Assembly (NCBI GenBank): GCA_002633025.1
Contig: NMRB01000032.1
Coordinates: forward strand, 890,855 to 954,854
Source: Notospermus geniculatus
Taxonomy: Eukaryota > Nemertea > Pilidiophora > Heteronemertea > Lineidae
Reading direction: 5' to 3'
DNA length: 64,000 nt
Shown here: in pieces, positions 1 through 12,489 of the stretch
Position numbering within the stretch: position 1 is the stretch's first letter
Layout of the letters: each line of letters begins with the position of its first letter
Made by a program: the position numbers and the translations under genes
Notes under the pieces: model-generated
The model's input: the letters and a program-made list of their open reading frames with translations, nothing else
The model's database searches: none
What the model was told of the DNA's origin: nothing

Positions 1-1
1 A

Positions 2-312
2 TTCAAATCACTACAAGATTCACTCAGTGAGATCAAGGATTCACTTGAACCTGGAAATATAAGGTAAGTATACTCTAGAAAACTCAGATTAAGTGTATGC
101 TCAGTGTACTGCGGACTGTCACGGTGGCCACTGGTAACATAATACTCTCACAGAATTTGAACATACCGGTACTGATTTCTATAGCATGTTTTCATTATCA
201 TTCCAGTGTGTTCCAGAATAATGTCGAGATCCATGTAAATCACATCCAGAGTGGTCTAAGTCAGATGGGAAACCTGAGTGCCTTCGCCGAGACCCACGCT
301 TTCTCAATATGA
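2..312 (+). CDS. 3' end of an unidentified gene (two terminal exons)
   Basis: Two exons fit together: 2-63, open to the window edge and ending at AAG|GTAAGT, and 207-312, starting after ATTCCAG and ending at TGA. The join (phase 2 to phase 2) makes a Ser codon and gives about 56 residues ending FAETHAFSI. The first part (FKSLQDSLSEIKDSLEP) is amphipathic and could be the end of a coiled coil. I do not recognise the family. The following sequence is AT-rich and carries an AATAAA about 390 bases after the stop, which supports a true 3' end. An antisense open frame over the same stretch is a shadow. Confidence 0.5.
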
Positions 313-1588
313 ATGCGAGATGGTCAGAAGAGAAGATGGTTGTGCCAAAGAAACTCCACAGAGAGAGGCTGGAGGGAGTGGTAGTGTACAGTAGTTGAAG
401 GTGTCGGCCTCTGCCTTGATCCAGTCGTTGGTCACCAACTGGATGGAAAGCACTGCCGGTGGATGCTGCAAGCCATTGTTGATGGAACTTGATGTAAAAT
501 GAAATGATCATTTCTATTTAGTTCTCATACTAGACCTTGATGTTAATGAGCAGAACATCATTGTAAATACTCATTTTTAAAATGTGTTGATATGGAGAAA
601 CTATATGCAATAATGTTGTATGGATATGTACAGAAGTTGAATAACTCTGAGTAGTTCGAAAGTTACTTTTGTGAAGTTCATAGATGCAACTCATAATGTA
701 CAGAATAAAATAATGTAAATTTCTATAAATAATAAGTCTATAAAGATTCTTAGATATGATATCAAGCTGCCTTTCTCACTATTTCTTATCTTCATTCCAT
801 CCTTTTACTCATTACATGTATAAATTACACAAGCTGTAATTTATAAAACTCCTTTCTTTCAGCCTAATCATGCGTCTACCAACAACAGACTTTCTCTGTA
901 TATACAGGTCTTCTCTTTGTAATCAGCTCCAGCACCGAACAGTGGGGCCTTGTTTCTGTTCAACTCTTGTAGTCAACCTGAACATTTCACACCTTCCTTT
1001 TTTTCAGAGTTTCTTTATTATAACTTGGTCCAATAATTAGGGCCAACTCATTCACTTCTGGTATCTCTACTAGAAAGTGCCTGAGGAAGACCCCGGTTGG
1101 GTCGCAAACTGGCAATTTATGTTTACTATCATTTTGTGTGTCGTTTTGTGTGCTCTATGTTGGATATCTCACTATTTGTATGATATACAAAGAACTGGTA
1201 AAAAAAGGGTAAAGTGAGATCCGGTACTCGGGACTGGAGGTAGTGATAAAGCTGTGTGTTTGTTTTACAAACTCTTTATTTCTAGGATTAGTTACATGTA
1301 GTTGTGAAGTGGTCAATTCTTCGTTCAGTTGTATGTCCGTAATTCCTGTTCCTGATTATGTCCTGGGCTTACTTTAGTTTACATTCGCCCATAAATGCAT
1401 GCATGTGAACAAGCTAAGAATGTTGTACATGTAGTAAGGTAAATTGCATTGCATGGCATTATTAAAGCACAACATAAAGGCCTACCCTAACCATTAAAAA
1501 TTGCATTGCATGGCATTGCTAATGCTCTACAAATTCATGACTTCTAATGCAGACTCGCCATCAATACATGACCATTGAAATGCAGGTC
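313..1588. other. 3' UTR and intergenic DNA
   Basis: The first 400 bases are the probable 3' UTR of the left-edge gene. Beyond about 750 I see no exon with coding character, no RNA gene and no clear mobile element; around 1441-1520 there is a short imperfect repeat of a TTGCATTGCATGGCATT motif. Confidence 0.4.
704..709 (+). terminator. polyadenylation signal AATAAA
   Basis: A canonical AATAAA lies in an AT-rich stretch downstream of the TGA at 310-312, at a plausible 3' UTR distance. It is the likely cleavage signal for the partial gene at the left edge. AATAAA is common by chance in AT-rich DNA, so this is an inference from position. Confidence 0.4.
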
Positions 1589-3285
1589 GACTGCTGTTGT
1601 AATGAAAAAATGTAGGTAAAACAACGTAATAAAGTAAGAGTTCTACAAAATAAGGAAGACTATAGGCCTATGGGCATGTTAAAAATGACTTAAACCTGTC
1701 CGTAGATTGATGAATTGGTCCAGCGACCTTTAAAGTACATGTATTCAATACCGTTCACCATTTATCCCTGTGACCTCTCTTCAAGAATGCTTTTTGGCTT
1801 TGGCCAATTGGCCTTCATGACGAAAGGAGAAATTACCTAATACCTTACTGATATAATGATAAACCCGTATATACACATACACTTGACTTGTATCGTCACA
1901 GGCCTCAGGAGGGTTTGGTTGTGTGGAGAAGGCTGTCAACTGAGTCATTATAGCAGAAAATAAGGGCTTACCATAGCAGAAAATAAGGGCTTACCATGAG
2001 GGAATAAGGGAATGGCCTTGTTATGGTTTCCGATCACTAAGATCAGGAACCATGTTGTTTTTGGTCATAAATCCTACCCCTCGGCCTAGGTTTGTCAACC
2101 TGGACAATCCAATGAGCTAATCATTTTCATTTTCAACCTGTGATGCCTCCATCATGATGTAATCAACATATCAGACTTGATATTTTGTCCGCCATGCTTT
2201 TATCTGATGTCATAACTTGGCTCCTTCAACACCTAGAACAATAAAAACAAGTTCTACCCTTGGGTTTTCATACCCTGGGAATCGAATGAGCTGATTACTT
2301 TTGATCTGAGATGTTGGGGGTCATGGTATATCAGTATCACAAATTTGATATTTATTTGACATAACTTGCCGTATTGTCAACTGATCAACATGAAACAAAT
2401 CCCTAGTTCATGCCTGCTTATCCAAGGACAGGATTATGTGCAAAATNGACTGCTGTTGTAATGAAAAAATGTAGGTAAAACAACGTAATAAAGTAAGAGT
2501 TCTACAAAATAAGGAAGACTAGGCCTATGGGCATGTTAAAAATGACTTAAACCTGTCCGTAGATTGATGAATTGGTCCAGCGACCTTTAAAGTACATGTA
2601 TTCAATACCGTTCACCATTTATCCCTGTGACCTCTCTTCAAGAATGCTTTTTGGCTTTGGCCAATTGGCCTTCATGACGAAAGGAGAAATTACCTACGGT
2701 AATACCTTACTGATATAATGATAAACCCGTATATACACATACACTTGACTTATATCGTCACAGGCCTCAGGAGGGTTTGGTTGTGTGGAGAAGGCTGTCA
2801 ACTGAGTCATTATAGCAGAAAATAAGGGCTTACCATGAGGGAATAAGGGAATGGCCTTGTTATGGTTTCCGATCACTAAGATCAGGAACCATATTGTTTT
2901 TGGTCATAAATCCTACCCCTCGGCCTAGGTTTGTCAACCTGGACAATCCAATGAGCTAATCATTTTCATTTTCAACCTGTGATGCCTCCATCATGATGTA
3001 ATCAACATATCAGACTTGTTATTTTGTCCGCCATGCTTTTATCTGATGTCATAACTTGGCTCCTTCAACACCTAGAACAATAAAAACAAGTTCTACCCTT
3101 GGGTTTTCATACCCTGGGAATCGAATGAGCTGATTACTTTTGATCTGAGATGTTGGGGGTCATGGTATATCAGTATCACAAATTTGATATTTATTTGACA
3201 TAACTTGCCGTATTGTCAACTGATCAACATGAAACAAATCCCTAGTTCATGCCTGCTTATCCAAGGACAGGATTATGTGCAAAAT
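1589..3285. repeat. tandem direct duplication split by an n (probable retained haplotype)
   Basis: The sequence 1589-2446 is repeated at 2448-3285 with only small differences: for example a 26-base duplication containing AGCAGAAAATAAGGG near 1950-1990 is single in the second copy, and CGGT is inserted at about 2697. Copy one stops at exactly the base where the single n (2447) stands, and copy two runs past that point into unique sequence. That pattern is what overlapping allelic contigs placed end to end would give. A true tandem duplication is possible but less likely. No coding potential seen. Confidence 0.8.
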
Positions 3286-3375
3286 TTTCAGCCTCACGTG
3301 TCCGGGTGATTGAGTCATGGGATTTTGATATATCAAACTTGATAATTTGAAATATCTCTGCCTGTGGTGGACATC

Positions 3376-3447
3376 GTTCTTAGTGCTCGCTACCTTCGTC
3401 GCCGCACACGTTTGTCTGCGGCGACGAAGGGAGCGAGCAGTAAGAAC
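3376..3447. repeat. short hairpin element (GACGAAGGGAGCGAGC family)
   Basis: Arms GTTCTTAGTGCTCGCT and its complement AGCGAGCAGTAAGAAC flank a GC-rich stem ending at a CACGTTTG loop. It is a truncated version of the element at 4419-4522: the outer part of the left arm is missing here. Related copies with the same core occur at about 8742-8816 and 31310-31376. Confidence 0.7.
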
Positions 3448-4418
3448 GCCTGATATTCTCAGGATGGTGGTGGAGGTAGAGGCATGGTATGATCCATACT
3501 TAGGTTACTGAGGATGCCCATTTCGATTGTGCAATGACCTTGATGATCAAAGGTCAAGGTCAAACATGATAATTTGAAATACATGTACCTCTGCCTGTGG
3601 TAGAGGTAGTGGCATGATACCATCCACACTTGGGGTATTGAGGATGCCCATTTCGATTATGCAATGACTGATTATGCAATGACTGATGATCAGAGGTCAT
3701 TATAAAAAGGTCAAACTTGATAATTTGAAATATCTCTGCCTGTGTAGAGGTAAAGGCATGCCATCACCCATACTTAAGTTATTGAGGATGCCCATTTCAG
3801 TTATGCAACCTTGATGATATCATATCATGGTGTGACATATGACAATTTCCATTATCTTATCTAATGAACCTACGTGAACCACATGACATTTTCAATGTCC
3901 TCTTGTTAGCCCGCTTGGCCCATAGGCCAAAAGGGCTTATGCTGTGCTTGGCGCCTTTAGTGGTGGTCTGTCGTGCGTTAGTGCGTGCGTGCGTGCGTGC
4001 GTGTGTCCGTAAACTTCCCTTGTCAGATGGATAGCGCCTTCAGTTTTTGACGGATCATTTTCATATTACATATGGGTGTGTATGACCACAAAATCTAGGT
4101 CAAGTTCGATTTTGGGTGCGATGTGATTCCTACTTTGGCCAGTAGGGGGCGTTTTGTGAAAGAATCGAATGAGCTGATTACTTTTGATCTGAGATGTTGG
4201 GGGTCATGGTATATCAGTATCACAAATTTGATATTTATTTGACATAACTTGCCATATTGTCAACTGATCAACATGAAACAAATCCCTAGTTCATGCTTGC
4301 TTATCCAAGGACAGGATTATGTTCAAAATTTTCAGCCTCGCGTGTCCGGGTGATTGAGTCATGAGATTTTGATATATCAAACTTGATAATTTGAAATATC
4401 TCTGCCTGTGGTGGACAT

Positions 4419-4522
4419 CCTGAGAACATCAGGCGTTCTTAGTGCTCGCTACCTTCGTCGCCGCACACGTTTGTCTGCGGTGACGAAGGGAGCGAGCAGT
4501 AAGAACGCCTGATATTCTCAGG
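4419..4522. repeat. hairpin element with about 47-bp arms
   Basis: The left arm begins CCTGAGAACATCAGGCG and the right arm ends CGCCTGATATTCTCAGG; the arms are complementary over about 47 bases with a few mismatches around a short CACGTTTG loop. This is the most complete member of the family carrying GACGAAGGGAGCGAGC. It has no coding capacity and resembles a miniature foldback element. Confidence 0.75.
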
Positions 4523-5119
4523 ATGGTGGTGGAGGTAGAGGCATGGTATGATCCATACTTAGGTTACTGAGGATGCCCATTTCGATTGTGCAATGACCTT
4601 GATGACCAAAGGTCAAGGTCAAACATGATAATTTGAAATACATGTACCTCTGCCTGTGGTAGAGGTAGTGACATGATACCATCCACACTTGGGGTATTGA
4701 GGATGCCCATTTCGATTATGCAATGACTGATCATCAGAGGTCATTATAAAAAGGTCAAACTTGATAATTTGAAATATCTCTGCCTGTGTAGAGGTAAAGG
4801 CATGCCATCACCCATACTTAAGTTATTGAGGATACCCATTTCAGTTATGCAACCTTGATGATATCATATCATGGTGTGATGACAATTTCCATTATCTTAT
4901 CTAATGAACCTACGTGAACCACATGACATTTTCAATGTCCTCTTGTTTTCTGTTGTAACCCTGTTTCCGGAGGCCTGTGAGTGTGATTATAGAGGTCCGT
5001 TAACGTTAACCTGTTCATTTGTGGTCAACACGAGTTACAACAGGGTTAACGTTAGTGTTGCACAGAGAAGTTTTACCTTTGTGGACAATCTCTTAAACTC
5101 TCTAATATCACTATTCACA

Positions 5120-5392
5120 CAGGCACGGATCCAGAGGGGGGGGCGGAAGGGACGTACGCCCCCCCCCCTATTTTCGGCAGAGCAATGATTTTTTTAGCAA
5201 GAAAAATTCAATCACATAAAAAATTCGAGTATTTTGCTCTCAGATGCCAGGAAAATGCATCTAAAAGCACTTAAATTGTCAAATTTTTCTGGGGGAGGAC
5301 CCCCAGACCCCGTTTGGGCTTCCTGGTTTCGTTGTCCGCCACCTCCATCGAGCTACGCCCCCCCCTTTCTGTCAACGCTGGATCCGTGCCTG
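5120..5392. repeat. 273-bp element with inverted CAGGCACGGATCC ends
   Basis: CAGGCACGGATCC at the left end is matched by GGATCCGTGCCTG at the right end. The interior has a long C tract near 5160, an A/T-rich middle and a CTGGGGGAGGACCCCC palindrome. It lies just beyond the 3' end of the SLC1 gene. Open frames crossing it are rich in Pro and Arg and are artefacts of the C and G tracts. Confidence 0.65.
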
Positions 5393-5687
5393 TCACATGT
5401 ATCTACATTGAAGCCATTTTTTTCTGGCACCGGTTTGTCGCTACGTCTATCACAGATATTCCAAGTGAATCGGGTGTCCATCGGAGATGTGTTCAGGAGC
5501 ATAACGCAAAGTGGCAGATTGAAGTGCAGTGTATGCTTTCATCTCCGTCAACCTTTCACTGGATCTTGCGTCCAACAGGGAGAATCTAGAGATGCCTATA
5601 TTGTGGCACCTTTCCTTGACGTCCATTGGAGCTCCCTCCAGGTTGTTTCCGTCTCGTATTATGAATGGACTCAGCCATGCTGAGAAA

Positions 5688-8600
5688 TCATTTATAGGAA
5701 GGCAGCATTTCCACTGCAATCGCCTCACCAGAACCGTTGACCATGGGTACACTTTGATATTTCTCACCATGGTCGTGAATTTCCTTCATTTCCACTTCTA
5801 ACTCAATTGAACTTCCTGATGAGATGACGGTACCCATATTTGAACTCCCAATGTCGAATTCCTCTTCTATTTTACTGGGCTTATCTTCTTCCTTTATTGG
5901 CTCCAGGCTGGAACTGCACAGTTGGTTCGTGAATGCTGCGCAATAGCAGTGGCTGACCACGTTGCTTGACGTGCGGATTCTGTCACTGAAGAATAAGACA
6001 AAGACTAGATTGATAGACTAGATAAGATTGATGTCCTTGTAACATTCTGGCCAATCGTGACAAAATGTCGGTTGGTTGTATGTCGAGAGCAGGGGGTCCG
6101 GATCCCCTATAGTACACCCCCTTGAATCTGCGCCCAGAGATAGGTTATAACCCATTCCACTCTTCCAACCGGGAGTTGGCCTACTGGCAGCACTGCGCGT
6201 CCTACCAGCAATAGTCATGATAGTGGGACGGTACCGCGCAAACTGCGAGAGCTGTGCGATTGGTTCTGGCTTTCAATATAAGTTTGATGAAACACTTACA
6301 GAAGCCACTCAACCGTAAAGAGTAGTGCAATATCCTGTGTTGGCATGCCGATAGATGACAGGATGATGACTAATGTGACGATACTAGAGCTGGGGACGGA
6401 AGGCAAGGCCATCACGGCAAAAGCTGTCAAAACACTGAAAACAGAAATGGAAGAGTGCAAAAAAACACGTCACCTTCCGGACATGCCTATTCGATGACGT
6501 ACATGTATTACAAAACGACGCATAACAATACCATGGTAGGTGACAAGAACAGTAGCACATGTACCATGACGCATATCAATACTGTGATGCGTAACAAGAA
6601 CAATACCATGACGCATAACAATCAGTGCTGTGACGTGTAACAAGAACAATACCACAACAAAATACCGTGACGCATACAAAAACTCTCAGCTGAGTTTCGC
6701 TGTTCTCCTTTTTTGACCAACTTCAACTTACCCAATAACTATACAATTTGTCCTGGGTTGAGAACAATACTGTTTAGTTGTGCGATGAAGATTGCTGCTG
6801 ATACAATGAAGATGGCGCTACCATCTGCATTTAGCGTCACACAAAATGGAATGACGAATCTTGATACTCGAGAATCGATCTTTTTGCGATCGCAGCATTT
6901 GTACATTTCAGGAATGGCAACGGCACTGAAATAAACAAGATTTAGAAAAATGAATGTGAGGTGGATGAAATTGGTTCAATGCCGGGGGGTGAAAGGACAG
7001 ATTGTATACCGGTACAACGGTTCTTGTTGTAGGACAGAAAAACTAAATTGATATATGGTCAAAGTGTTGGCTTCAACTTACGTGCTGGTTGTGGCAAATC
7101 CGGTCAGCCAGGGTCTAAACAAGGAGAAGTAATAAGGGAAAGGGTTTTCCCTCACAGTGATGATGTAGATGATCTGAACGAGAAGGAGTTGGTGTATAAC
7201 GATGCCGACAACTACGGTTAGGATAAAGAAACCAAGTTGTGAGAACGTCCCGGCGATGTCCGCCACTCCCCCGATGGAGGCGGCGATTAGGGAGCAGACG
7301 CCAATTGGGGTGTACCTGGAATTGAAAAATGACAAAAGTTTAGTTGGCTGTGTGTGAGTTTAGTTTACAAGTGTAAAGCTTACACACAAATGGAGAGCCT
7401 GGAGGCTATGTGGCCTCAAGGTTTGATAGCACCACACTGCCTGCCGGTATCATGCAATATTCTGATTGCAACTGCGATTAACAAGCAGAACTTAGAACTC
7501 GTGTATTTTCGTGAATTAATATCATGAACATATGCTTAAACTCACCAGAGAAACCATCTCATGATTTTGATGACAATATCACTGCATGATTGGAAGAAAT
7601 GAAGGAAAGGTTTGCCTCGCGGCCCTGCCGCTCTGGTTGCCATCCCAAACACCAGACTGGCAAATATTATACCTGAATGAGAAAAGAGTATACTGGTGGC
7701 GCCTGTGCGTAATTTGCCCCAAATTTTCTGATCAAGGTGCATACTTCATTTTGGGACGGGACTCGACAGCCCCGATGAATTCGCCCTCGAGAGCCGCCAC
7801 CTTGGATCCCAATATGGCCGCCATTTTGGACATCTTTTCCGACCATAACTTGCTCGAATACATCCATGAGTAGGTCTATTGATCTTTGCTGGTCATTCAG
7901 TGATTACGCAGAAAGGTGCTCCAGCTGTCTCTTCGTGCACTCCAGTAAAATCACCCAATATTGTTTCTCTTGTCAACTTTGTTTCTTTGTTATCACTTGC
8001 ATCTCAGTTCAGCGTATTTACGCAAAGTTAAAGCATTCAGATACGTAATCTTCGTCACTATCAATCAGTTGATTGGCAACACATTGTGCCAAGTTATAGT
8101 AAAAGCATCATAACACAACAGCTGTTAAGTTCATATAAGGTAATAATCGATCTACTTTCCACCACTGATCTTAGCCTGTACATTTTAGTTTGCCAGCTGT
8201 CAATCAAATGCGAAAAATCGCGGACAACATCATCCATAGTCTATCTATCCATTGCCAAGCCGCATTCAACATTTTTCAATCCCGTGGAATTTGAATTCGA
8301 CATTTCCAATGTCAGCCCTCATAAAAGATACATCAGAGTTTCATCTGAATTCAACACTTCTACTATTTATTTTGTCCATCTTTTTTTCTTTCATCTTTTC
8401 TGTGTCAGCTGTCCTCAGTCAAAAGAAACCTATTGTCTGCGCACAGAGCTACGCACATAACACCATCAAAGGTACATGTATTAGGGTATTTAGGAAATGG
8501 CCCATTTTTCATGCACCGCAAACTACGTTCCACATTATTTTGACATATGATAAAAATGGTAATATCCCGTGTTCCGAATTTGATAGATTTTAAAATGACA

Positions 8601-11529
8601 ATAGATTGATGGTAGCCCGGGGATAGTAGGCCAGTTGGTAATTAGAATCATCAGAACGTTTTCAGCTTACATTTTGTAGTAATGATGAATGAACCCGTTG
8701 TTATTTTGTCTCCGCAACAGAAAAGGAGTTGCCAGTCCTGTCTTTTCAGGAGAATTCACGTCGCTCCCGAACTCGCACTTACAAATTTTGCGCGCGGTGA
8801 CGAAGGGAGCGAGCTAACCTTGAGATGAACTTATGACAGCTTCGATTCATAAGGTACCTGGTTGAACCGAGGCCTACATGTATCCGTAATTTATATTCTA
8901 CACAATTCAGCTGCACAATTGCAGAAGATGCAAATTGTTCTCTCTCCTATTCAAAACTAAAGAGACCCTGGCGGCTATTGTATATCATTAGGTCCTACCA
9001 TACTCATATATGATGATGCAATGGCGAGTGCACATGTCCTTTTGCCACCTAAGCCGTCGATCGTACAATGCCAACTTTGAAATAGATTCAGGCCTACTGA
9101 TCATGATGTACTTTGAGACTAGGTAGATTCGACCTGAATTATCCCGATGAATATTGCAGTACATCATGATGGACAGATGCCATCGTCCCATAATGAGCCC
9201 GAGGCTTCAAAAGCCTCACGAACGTACATGTACCGTACTCGCCTATAATTCCATTACCGATACTGATGCAATCTCATGCAGCAGAGCCCATTTCCGCAAA
9301 GGAGCGGGGCCTCCTAATGAAATCTGTTCAACAAACACCTAGTTTTTGATGGCTAGGCCTAGCCTACTATGATATCAAAACTCTGCCAGCTGTACTCTTG
9401 AGCAAGTAAACTAATTTATGCTGTCCTTTTAATTGAGAGGTGCTGTCATTAAAGCGATTAAACTAAACTACAATGTAAATAGAAATTAATCAATTTGGAA
9501 CTGATCATTGATGTCCTTCAGGGGGTCCTCTGAGGGGTATATTCTAAGACAGGCTCCATTGTATGGACCTTTTTTTCTAGCATGACAGCAGTCTCACCGA
9601 CCAATGGCATGTCTAAAGAAAAAACAAATGTATGGGATTATAGGAAACCACTTACCAATGAGATTCGTCCCCCTGGCATGGCCAACAGCTTTCCTGGCAA
9701 CTTGAACCGTCTTATTTACAATGCCATTAGATGTATTAAAGACTAGGACTTTTTCCTCAGTCCCATATATCGTTTGAACCTGAAACCGAAGTGTATTGGT
9801 AGAGGATTGGTCATTCCCTTCTTCAGACATGTATTCCTTGGAAAATCCTTGCAATCCTTGGAAAATCCAGGTTCAACAAACCAAAGATCTTGACGTTACC
9901 ACTAATTCTGATGGATGACAAAAGGCCTCTAAACCCACTTTTCAAGAATTCGTAATTGGAAGTTGAAAAAAGATGATGAGAACAGAAAATTTAGATGCAT
10001 CTTTTTACCTTTTCAATGCAAGCTCCAACAACGTTATCCGGCACAATGTTTCTGAAATGAAAAATGGCGAATAGAATTCATGTATAGCTCACTGCTTGAA
10101 AGACATAACAGGGGCTTTATTATAGGCCTACTCTTTGGTAACTAGAGGAAGCTTACTTGATGAGATCAGCGAAGATGTCCTGTGTTTGTAGGATCTGTTG
10201 CATCTTGTCCGAGAGGTCATCGGCAACAACACCAGATCCTGGAGATAAAAGAAGCTATCAACACTTCCTTATAAAATTGGACAAAAAAGGATTTAAATTT
10301 GTGAAATAGAAATAAAATTCCAATACACATAGGCCTATAAATGAAAAGTATTCGATATCCCTCATGGGCCACTGTAGAATATGACTGACAATTCCCGTCT
10401 CTCAAGGGATAAGATCTAACTTAAGAAAATATTCAATCCCTCATGGGCCACCGTAGAATATGACTGAAACCCGTCTCCCAAGAGATAGGCCTATAAAATA
10501 GGAATATAACATTACCTGGTTTGATGAGCACGGAAAGCATGATACCAAGACCACAGCTAACGACGTTGGTCAGCGTGATGTAGAAGAACGATACCAAACT
10601 GATCTTTCCATTAGATTTAGGATCCATTGAGGCAGTACCTGGAACGACCATTTGGGGAGAATAAAATAACCATAGGCCTACTTCAGTTATAATTCTGAAC
10701 GAATTCATTTCAAACCCTTGCATTGAGGAGAAAAACTTATATTACTTTATTAAATGAGAGGTGAGATTTTAGGTACTAGGGAAGTAAAAACAGTAACCAA
10801 AAGCAGTAAAAAAAGTAAAACCAGTGGTGGATGAGCCTCTTTTTCTGCCCCTGAAGTCCCAAAATTCTGCACCACGACGAAGCAATAAATTTCACAAATA
10901 TAGCCCTCTAACGATAAAAGCGGAATTATCTCAACAATATGTGAACAGTGGGAATATGGTCAGTTGAAGTAACAGCGCTATCTTGTAATACAATGTACAC
11001 CGTGGTGTACAGTAAGCTGTTCCTTCAATCAAACATGCCCCCACTGATTCTTGGAGATAACACGCCCTGTGACGGTGGCTAAGGGAACCAGTCAACCTAC
11101 CAGCTATGACGCATGAAACAATAAGTGGTAGGATCATCATCTTTAGAAGTCGAAGGAACATATCACCAGGTAGACCTGAAATGATGGGAATGAATATCGA
11201 AGCCTTTTTAGGTGCTTATTCATTTTTTGAAAAAAATCGTGAAAAATCCAGTTTTACTTGAAGGGGAAGAGTTACTCACCAAGCCAGGCCAGTAGATCGG
11301 TCGAGGGTTCGTACTCGCGTACAATGAACCCGATGGTGAACCCAAGAACTATACCAACTGTAGTCAGGATCAAGAGGAGCTCCTTCTTGAGTAGTTTCTT
11401 GATGCGGAGACCGCATGGCGCCGTTTCGCGCTCAACTGGGGACTCGATAGCCATTTGGACTAGGGCGACACCCGAATCGTTAACGGGCAGCGTTCTTCCA
11501 TTTTCCCTCGGTTTGGAAAATATTCCCAT
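5688..11529 (-). CDS. SLC1-family amino acid transporter (EAAT/ASCT-like), 11 exons, one apparent frameshift
   Basis: SLC1 proteins move glutamate or neutral amino acids across the plasma membrane with sodium. Exons (5' to 3'): 11529-11280, 11175-11101, 10638-10516, 10238-10157, 10051-10009, 9779-9656, 7672-7546, 7315-7082, 6925-6732, 6434-6300, 5985-5688; every junction is AG/GT. TM1 lies in exon 1; exons 1-3 give LPGDMFLRLLKMMILPLIVS and the scaffold TMs; exon 6 holds an extracellular loop with NTS and NKT glycosylation sequons; exon 8 gives WYTPIGV, exon 9 NADGS (family NMDGT), exon 10 the HP2 region and exon 11 TM8 (DRIRTSSNV) plus an acidic cytoplasmic tail. Exon 9 reads into TAG near 6742; adding one base restores the family sequence QIVIVIG and the phase of exon 10. 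The corrected length is about 561 residues, normal for the family. Position-specific losses (NMDGT Met to Ala, TM8 NVxGD to NVVSH) make transport activity doubtful. Confidence 0.92.
6515..6680. repeat. degenerate tandem repeat in an SLC1 intron
   Basis: Roughly four to five imperfect copies of a unit like ATGACGCATAACAAGAACA lie in the intron between exons 9 and 10 of the minus-strand transporter gene. Open frames here on both strands are just repeat translation (Met-Thr-His rich). Confidence 0.6.
8742..8816. repeat. degenerate copy of the GACGAAGGGAGCGAGC hairpin family
   Basis: The right half, GGTGACGAAGGGAGCGAGC, matches the hairpins at 3376 and 4419, while the left half (CACGTCGCTCCCGAACTCGC) is a decayed complement. 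It lies in the long intron (7673-9655) of the SLC1 gene; I see no other feature in that intron. Confidence 0.5.
10349..10488. repeat. direct repeat pair in an SLC1 intron
   Basis: A block of about 60 bases containing CCTCATGGGCCACTGTAG and ATATGACTGA occurs at 10349-10411 and again at 10432-10488 with small differences. It sits between exons 3 and 4 of the transporter gene, outside both splice sites. Confidence 0.6.
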
Positions 11530-12489
11530 TTCTAATGTTTATAATGTCTGGGCAACCTGAAGAGGCAAATTACGTCGCATATCATATGATAATTTTGTTA
11601 CATTAAATTAGTTAATATGGGGCAATGAGGGCCAAACAAATAGCTTTTTCGGCGTCCCCGGTCGCGGTCGGTCATAGTTACGGTGGCCTGAAAGGTGGTG
11701 ACAGCGCCAAGTGCGACGCACGACAGCAATACTTGACCTAGTACAACAGGCATTAGAATACTGTTTAAACTGCAGCATCATTGTTTACATTGGTTTTACC
11801 GATCTCCATTTGCCAAAAAACACCAAAATCATAACTGAAAATTCGGAAATTCGAGAGAAATATGACATACTCACTTAGAACAATGCTTGATTAAACACAG
11901 GAGAGTAAAAATCGGTAATATTTTCTCAAAATATGCCCTCTCTCTCGAATCCTATTGGAATGAACTGTGTATAAAAACCGAGACAGATGTTCTCGTCTGC
12001 TTGTCGACGAGCTGATGCAATCTTGATATTGTGCGGGCTGACATCTAGTGAGCAGCGGTGGAACCATGAGATACATTGTATCTGTTAGTTTCATTGTGAT
12101 AGCCGTGCGACAGGTTTCGCCTATTCATGATGACAAGCGTTTCTAGAGAAATGAGCTTACCACGACCGACTTGTGTTCTTGAAGTTTCCTCGGTGAAGTC
12201 GACAGAGGCGCGAATCTTTGAAGAAATTGGCGCTGAAAACCAACGAGTATCCCGAGTTAAAGACAGAGTCTGGTCCAGTGGGCTGCTTTTTTCAATATCG
12301 ATAGCGATAGCCTATTTCCAGAGTAGGCGTTTAGACGCGACGGGAGCAAATAAAGCTGAATTATACTTTTTTCCATGGGATTTTCCCACGTGTCATCATG
12401 TCATGCGGGCTGAAAAGCCAACGGATCTTCCTGGTAGGCCTATGAGTTGGTTCATGTGACCTGAAATGGACGTGCACCTTTCATAATGA

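Larger units (their letters stand above)
3118..4947. repeat. second direct duplication with a repeat inserted between copies
   Basis: Sequence 3118-3907 recurs at 4162-4947 (offset 1044) at high identity. Between the copies, 3908-4161 holds a different repeat beginning with a CGCTTGGCCCATAGGCC motif, a (GTGC)n run near 3981-4000 and a CTACTTTGGCCAGTAGGGGG block related to repeats at 37676, 48989 and 54749. No n separates these copies, so this may be a real duplication, or a joining error within a repeat. Both copies contain the tandem half-sites AAGGTCAAGGTCA. Confidence 0.75.

Noticed and set aside
5120-5690. Pro/Arg-rich frames near 5.2-5.7 kb
   Set aside because: They cross the C-tract element or lie antisense to SLC1 exon 11.
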